From the NCBI RefSeq assembly GCF_001038505.1, contig NZ_LDPY01000002.1, positions 1 to 64,000 of the forward strand: 64,000 bases of DNA, given 5' to 3'. Origin of the DNA: Puniceibacterium sp. IMCC21224. Lineage in GTDB: Bacteria; Pseudomonadota; Alphaproteobacteria; Rhodobacterales; Rhodobacteraceae. Below are positions 60,367 through 64,000 of this stretch, one piece after another (position 1 is the stretch's first letter; every line of letters begins with the position of its first letter). Below the pieces are notes generated by a model. It made no database searches. It worked only from the letters and a program-made list of their open reading frames with translations, and had not been told where the DNA came from. The position numbers were made by a program, and so were the translations under genes.

Positions 60367-61532
60367 CTGATCCGAATATCGTCGGCTGGGCACACAGCGC
60401 ATTTGGCCGCAGCGATGCCCCGGACACCGAGGCGCTGATGGCCGAAGTCACTGCCCCCGCGCTGGAACACGCAGGCATCACGCCTGACGACGTCGACGGG
60501 ATCTTTGTCGGGGTCTTCAACAACGGGTTCTCGGATCAGGATTTTCAGGGCGCTCTAGTCGGTATGGGCGACGAACGGTTGGCACGCGTCCCGGCCACCC
60601 GCTATGAAAACGCCTGTGCCACCGGGTCCGCTGCGTTGCACGGCGCGATGGATTTCATCGCCAGTGGCCGCGGCAAGATCGCGCTGGTCGTCGGCGCGGA
60701 AAAGATGACGGCGACCCCGGGTGCCGAGGTCGGCGAGATCCTGCTGGGCGCGTCCTACCGGCGCGAAGAGGCGGGCGTGGGGGGCGGCTTTGCCGGGCTG
60801 TTTGGCAACATCGCGGCAAGCTACTTTCAGAAATACGGCGATCGTTCAGAAGAGCTGGCGATGATCGCAGCCAAGAACCATGCCAATGGTATGGCCAACC
60901 CGTTTGCCCATATGCGCCGCGATTTCGGAGTCGCATTCTGCAACACGGTGTCGGACAAAAACCCCTATGTTGCCGGGCCGTTGCGCAGGACTGACTGTTC
61001 GCTGGTGTCCGATGGTGCCGCGGCCGTGGTCCTCGCCGCACCCGACGTGGCCGCAGAACTGAACCGCGCAATCGCCTTTCGTGCGCGCAGCCACGCCAAC
61101 GAACCGCTGGCGCTGTCTCGTCGCGATGTGACCCGGTTTGACGGCGCACGTCGCGCCTGGGACGCCGCTTATGCCGCCGCCGGGATCACGGTGAATGACC
61201 TGAGTCTGGTTGAAACCCACGACTGCTTTACCGTCGCCGAGCTACTGGAATACGAGGCGATGGGCCTGACAGAGCCGGGGCAGGGCGGTCGCGCAATTCG
61301 CGAGGGCTGGACCGCCAAGGATGGCCGCCTGCCGGTGAACGCCTCTGGCGGTTTGAAATCCAAGGGACATCCAATCGGAGCAACGGGTGTGTCGATGCAC
61401 ATCATGGCCGCGATGCAGTTGATGGGAGAAGCCGGGGATATGCAGATCCCCGATGCTACACTGGCCGGCGTGTTCAACATGGGCGGCGCTGCGGTTGTCA
61501 ACTATGCTTCGATCCTTGAGCGGGTGTCATGA
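60363..61532 (+). CDS. Thiolase-family acetyl-CoA acyltransferase (SCP2-type)
   Basis: A 389-residue thiolase-superfamily protein. The nucleophile is in ATRYENACATGSAALHGA near residue 86, HDCF lies in SLVETHDCFTVAELLEYEAMGL, and KGHPIGATGVSMHIMAAMQL is near the C-terminus. The lack of the final CxG motif of classical thiolases and the HDCF motif point to SCP2-type/thiolase-like enzymes that cleave 3-oxoacyl-CoA. It is coupled to the IclR gene upstream and the ligase downstream by overlaps. Confidence 0.9.
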   Translation: MTDPNIVGWAHSAFGRSDAPDTEALMAEVTAPALEHAGITPDDVDGIFVGVFNNGFSDQDFQGALVGMGDERLARVPATRYENACATGSAALHGAMDFIASGRGKIALVVGAEKMTATPGAEVGEILLGASYRREEAGVGGGFAGLFGNIAASYFQKYGDRSEELAMIAAKNHANGMANPFAHMRRDFGVAFCNTVSDKNPYVAGPLRRTDCSLVSDGAAAVVLAAPDVAAELNRAIAFRARSHANEPLALSRRDVTRFDGARRAWDAAYAAAGITVNDLSLVETHDCFTVAELLEYEAMGLTEPGQGGRAIREGWTAKDGRLPVNASGGLKSKGHPIGATGVSMHIMAAMQLMGEAGDMQIPDATLAGVFNMGGAAVVNYASILERVS

Positions 61533-63100
61533 TGACACCTGTTTCGACCCGGGTGATGAACCTGTCGCATTTCCTGACGGAAAGCGCGCGACGACACCCT
61601 GACGACATCGGCCTCGTCTGGGGCGAGGCGCAGTGGAGCTGGCGCCAGATCGAAGCGCGTGCAACCGCCTTTGCGGCCGCCCTGCGTGACCGCTACGGCG
61701 CGACAAAGGGCGACCGCATCCTTGTCCAGTCGGCCAATTGCAACCAGATGTTCGAAGCGGCGTTTGCCTGTTGGAAATTGGGCTGCGTCTGGGTGCCTGC
61801 GAATTTCCGTCAGACACCGGAAGAGGTCGCCTGGCTTGCGCATTCATCCGGGGCCAAGGGCCTGATTGTCGGTGCCGAGTTTGGCGACCATATCGCCGCC
61901 TGCGCCGATACCGTTGGGTTTACCGTGACCATCGGCGGCGACGGGGCAGATGATTACGAGACGCTCGTCACTGTGCATGACGGGATCAAGGTCGCGCCGA
62001 TCGCCGTGGATCGCGACGATCCTGCGTGGTTCTTTTTTACCTCTGGCACGACGGGCAAGCCCAAGGCAGCGGTACTGACCCACGGGCAGATGGCCTTTGT
62101 CGTGACGAACCATCTATGTGATCTGATGCCCGGCACCGGGCCAGACGATGCGTCGATCGTGGTGGCGCCGTTGTCGCATGGCGCGGGCATTCACCAGCTG
62201 GCGCAGGTGGCGCACGGGGTCAAGACAATCCTGCCGGGCGGAGCGCGCTTTGACCCCGACGACATCTGGCGGCTGGTCGCAAAATGGCAGGTCAGCAACA
62301 TCTTTACCGTGCCCACAATCGTAAAAATGCTGGTCGAACACGAGTCGGTCCACGCCCACGACCACTCCAGCCTGCGCTATATGATCTACGCCGGCGCACC
62401 GATGTACCGTGCCGATCAGGTGCGCGCACTCAACGTGCTGGGGCCGGTGTTGGTGCAGTATTTCGGGCTGGGTGAGGTGACGGGCAACATCACCGTGCTG
62501 CCTCCCGCACATCACTCTGCCGACGATGACGTCATGCGCATCGGCACCTGTGGCTTTGCCCGAACGGGGATGCAGGTCCAGGTTCAGGACCCTGAGGGGC
62601 AGGAATGCGCGCCGGGTGTGACCGGCGAAGTCGCCGTCATCGGCCCCGCCGTCTTTGCCGGTTACCACGACAACCCAAAGGCCAACGCCAGCAGCTTTCG
62701 TGACGGCTGGTTCCTGACTGGCGATCTGGGCCATCTCGACGATCAGGGTTTTTTGTATCTGACTGGACGCGCGTCTGACATGTACATCTCGGGCGGGTCA
62801 AACATCTACCCGCGCGAGATCGAGGAAAAGATCCTGCTGCATCCCGACATTTCCGAAACAGCCGTTCTGGGCATGCCAGACCCGACATGGGGCGAAGTCG
62901 GAATCGCGGTCTGTGTGGCCCGCGGGTCGGCCCCAGATACCGCGGCGCTGCTTGACTGGCTGGGTACGCGCCTGCCGCGCTACAAGATGCCTAAACAAAT
63001 CGTCTTCTGGGACGAGATGCCGAAATCGGCCTATGGCAAAATCACCAAAAAACTGATCCGCGCCGAATTGGTCGCCCGAGGTGAGATTGTCGATGCCTGA
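61529..63100 (+). CDS. AMP-forming acyl-CoA synthetase
   Basis: A 523-residue adenylate-forming ligase. The P-loop is FFFTSGTTGKPKAAVLTHGQ near residues 168-187, and YFGLGEVTGNITVLPP and WFLTGDLGHLDDQGFLYLTGRASDMYISGGSNIYPREIEE are in the middle. The catalytic Lys is in KSAYGKITKKLIRAEL near the end. It overlaps the thiolase stop. It should form the CoA thioester of the acid imported by TRAP system 3, which the thiolase would later cleave. Confidence 0.93.
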   Translation: MMTPVSTRVMNLSHFLTESARRHPDDIGLVWGEAQWSWRQIEARATAFAAALRDRYGATKGDRILVQSANCNQMFEAAFACWKLGCVWVPANFRQTPEEVAWLAHSSGAKGLIVGAEFGDHIAACADTVGFTVTIGGDGADDYETLVTVHDGIKVAPIAVDRDDPAWFFFTSGTTGKPKAAVLTHGQMAFVVTNHLCDLMPGTGPDDASIVVAPLSHGAGIHQLAQVAHGVKTILPGGARFDPDDIWRLVAKWQVSNIFTVPTIVKMLVEHESVHAHDHSSLRYMIYAGAPMYRADQVRALNVLGPVLVQYFGLGEVTGNITVLPPAHHSADDDVMRIGTCGFARTGMQVQVQDPEGQECAPGVTGEVAVIGPAVFAGYHDNPKANASSFRDGWFLTGDLGHLDDQGFLYLTGRASDMYISGGSNIYPREIEEKILLHPDISETAVLGMPDPTWGEVGIAVCVARGSAPDTAALLDWLGTRLPRYKMPKQIVFWDEMPKSAYGKITKKLIRAELVARGEIVDA

Positions 63101-63920
63101 GGCGCGGCGGATCAATCACCCCGGTCCCCCCGCTGTGCAGCGCTGCGACGCCATACCCTGCCACGCAACCCAGAAAACGGTGATGCTGCGCGCCGGACTG
63201 CCGTTGCTGGATGCCATGGTCGAGGCCGTGGACGGTGCTGCGGCATGGTTCGATTTGTCGGGCGTCGACGCTGACACATTGTCGTTTGTCCGTCCGGCTC
63301 CGGCGCCCGGTGATGGTCATGTGGCGTGGTACAGCGCGACCGTGACGTTGGAACATGCCCGGATCGTCCAGGCCGGCGCGCATCTTGGGCGCCGCGACAG
63401 AGCACCCTTTGCACATATCCACGGGGTCTGGTCCGATCAGGCCGGAAACCTTTGCGCCGGGCACCTTTTGAGCGAAGTTACAGTGCTTGGCCGGGATGTT
63501 CAGGTTGATGTTCTCGTGCTGGATGGCGCGCGGATGGAAAGCGTTGAGGATCCTGAAACCCGCTTTACCCTCTTTCGCCCGATCAGTACCGCAGATATCA
63601 CGCATCCCAATGCCGTCCTCGCGACCGCGCGACCACATGAGCATATCCAAGAGATCATCGCCACAATTGCCCAAGAGTGCGGATTGGATCGCGCCACGGT
63701 CAAGGGGATCGGTAGTCTGGTCGGGACTCAATTCGCTGACGGCACCGGTATTGAAAGCTATGCGACCGAAGTGCTTTTGACCCAAGGAAGCGTGTCAGAT
63801 GCTGGTGTCGATCTCAACGCGGTATCGGTTGGGTTTGACGGCCCGCAGGCTCAAGGTCGCCTCGCGCGGTCAAAAAACACCGTCTGCGTCACGTTCGAGC
63901 TTGTGCTGGTTCGTGAGTGA
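63093..63920 (+). CDS. PPC (DUF296) domain protein, probably tandem
   Basis: About 275 residues from ATG 63093, which overlaps the ligase stop. The first half has FAHIHGVWSDQAGNLCAGHLLSEVTV, the histidine-rich core of PPC/DUF296 domains of plants and prokaryotes (HxH plus GH). The second half (EHIQEIIATIAQECGLDRATVKGIGSLVGTQF) resembles the opening of another PPC domain but ends without the His cluster. Prokaryotic PPC proteins have no settled function. Its fixed place in an acyl-CoA catabolic operon suggests a metabolic rather than DNA-binding role. Confidence 0.75.
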   Translation: MPEARRINHPGPPAVQRCDAIPCHATQKTVMLRAGLPLLDAMVEAVDGAAAWFDLSGVDADTLSFVRPAPAPGDGHVAWYSATVTLEHARIVQAGAHLGRRDRAPFAHIHGVWSDQAGNLCAGHLLSEVTVLGRDVQVDVLVLDGARMESVEDPETRFTLFRPISTADITHPNAVLATARPHEHIQEIIATIAQECGLDRATVKGIGSLVGTQFADGTGIESYATEVLLTQGSVSDAGVDLNAVSVGFDGPQAQGRLARSKNTVCVTFELVLVRE

Positions 63921-64000
63921 GCTTTTGAATTGGAGCGTTTCAGCGCAGCGCGACACAAGAAAATCCATGAGACAACTGACCTTTAGCGTCAGTACGTTGG
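63921..64000. other. Window end, no feature
   Basis: The last 80 bases follow the PPC gene stop. No gene, terminator or repeat is seen before the window ends. Confidence 0.5.

Noticed and set aside
1..64000. CRISPR arrays, phage structural genes, restriction-modification, toxin-antitoxin or other defence genes
   Set aside because: I looked for regular repeats and characteristic proteins and saw none that I could support.

Overview
The window looks like an accessory replicon (plasmid or chromid) of a GC-rich alphaproteobacterium of the Rhodobacteraceae/Roseobacter type. The evidence is a complete repA-repB-repC module near 17.3-20.9 kb, tripartite (TctABC) and TRAP carboxylate transporters beside CoA-dependent catabolic genes, and protein sequences typical of that group. 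Species cannot be named from the sequence alone.

Layout. 0-8.3 kb: an IS5-type remnant, then a minus-strand operon for carboxylate use (TctC binding protein, TctA-TctB fusion permease, two MmgE/PrpD proteins) divergent from a LysR regulator and an atypical SDR. 8.6-11.0 kb: a sulfotransferase gene, an IS3 remnant and a 5'-truncated hydrolase. 11.2-16.9 kb: a minus-strand operon for a polyamine-type ABC importer (ATPase, binding protein, two permeases) ending in an SDR, divergent from a LuxR-type regulator. 17.3-20.9 kb: repABC with a parS-like palindrome, an antisense RNA candidate and an AT-rich candidate origin inside repC. 21.4-23.9 kb: a second, unrelated parA-parB pair with its own palindrome pair and no obvious replicase.

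24-44.3 kb is a dense catabolic block. It holds a CoA-transferase, an acyl-CoA dehydrogenase, a degenerate plus a canonical MaoC hydratase, two tandem NAL-superfamily proteins with an unusual GHAGE motif, a LysR regulator, an HpcH/HpaI aldolase, a TRAP transporter, a hydantoinase/dihydropyrimidinase, a GntR-MaoC-acyl-CoA dehydrogenase operon, a tautomerase, a canonical DHDPS-like lyase, a second closely related TRAP transporter, a DUF3830 protein and an acyl-CoA ligase. Together these suggest import of an organic acid or cyclic amide, ring opening, CoA activation, dehydrogenation, hydration and aldol cleavage. The substrate is not known.

44.4-53.1 kb is an insertion-sequence graveyard: IS30, several IS3 groups and an IS5-like fragment. 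It includes two near-identical 1.23 kb IS3 copies in direct orientation that bracket about 4.8 kb with an integrase fragment, an IS407-type IS, a tRNA-Ser(GGA) gene and a full-length tyrosine integrase. 53.1-54.3 kb has no convincing gene. 54.3-56.4 kb holds a fatty acid desaturase divergent from an ArgP-like LysR regulator. 56.5-63.9 kb holds a third TRAP system divergent from an IclR-thiolase-acyl-CoA ligase-PPC/DUF296 operon.

All functional assignments come from reading translated sequences and recognising family motifs; no database search was run.
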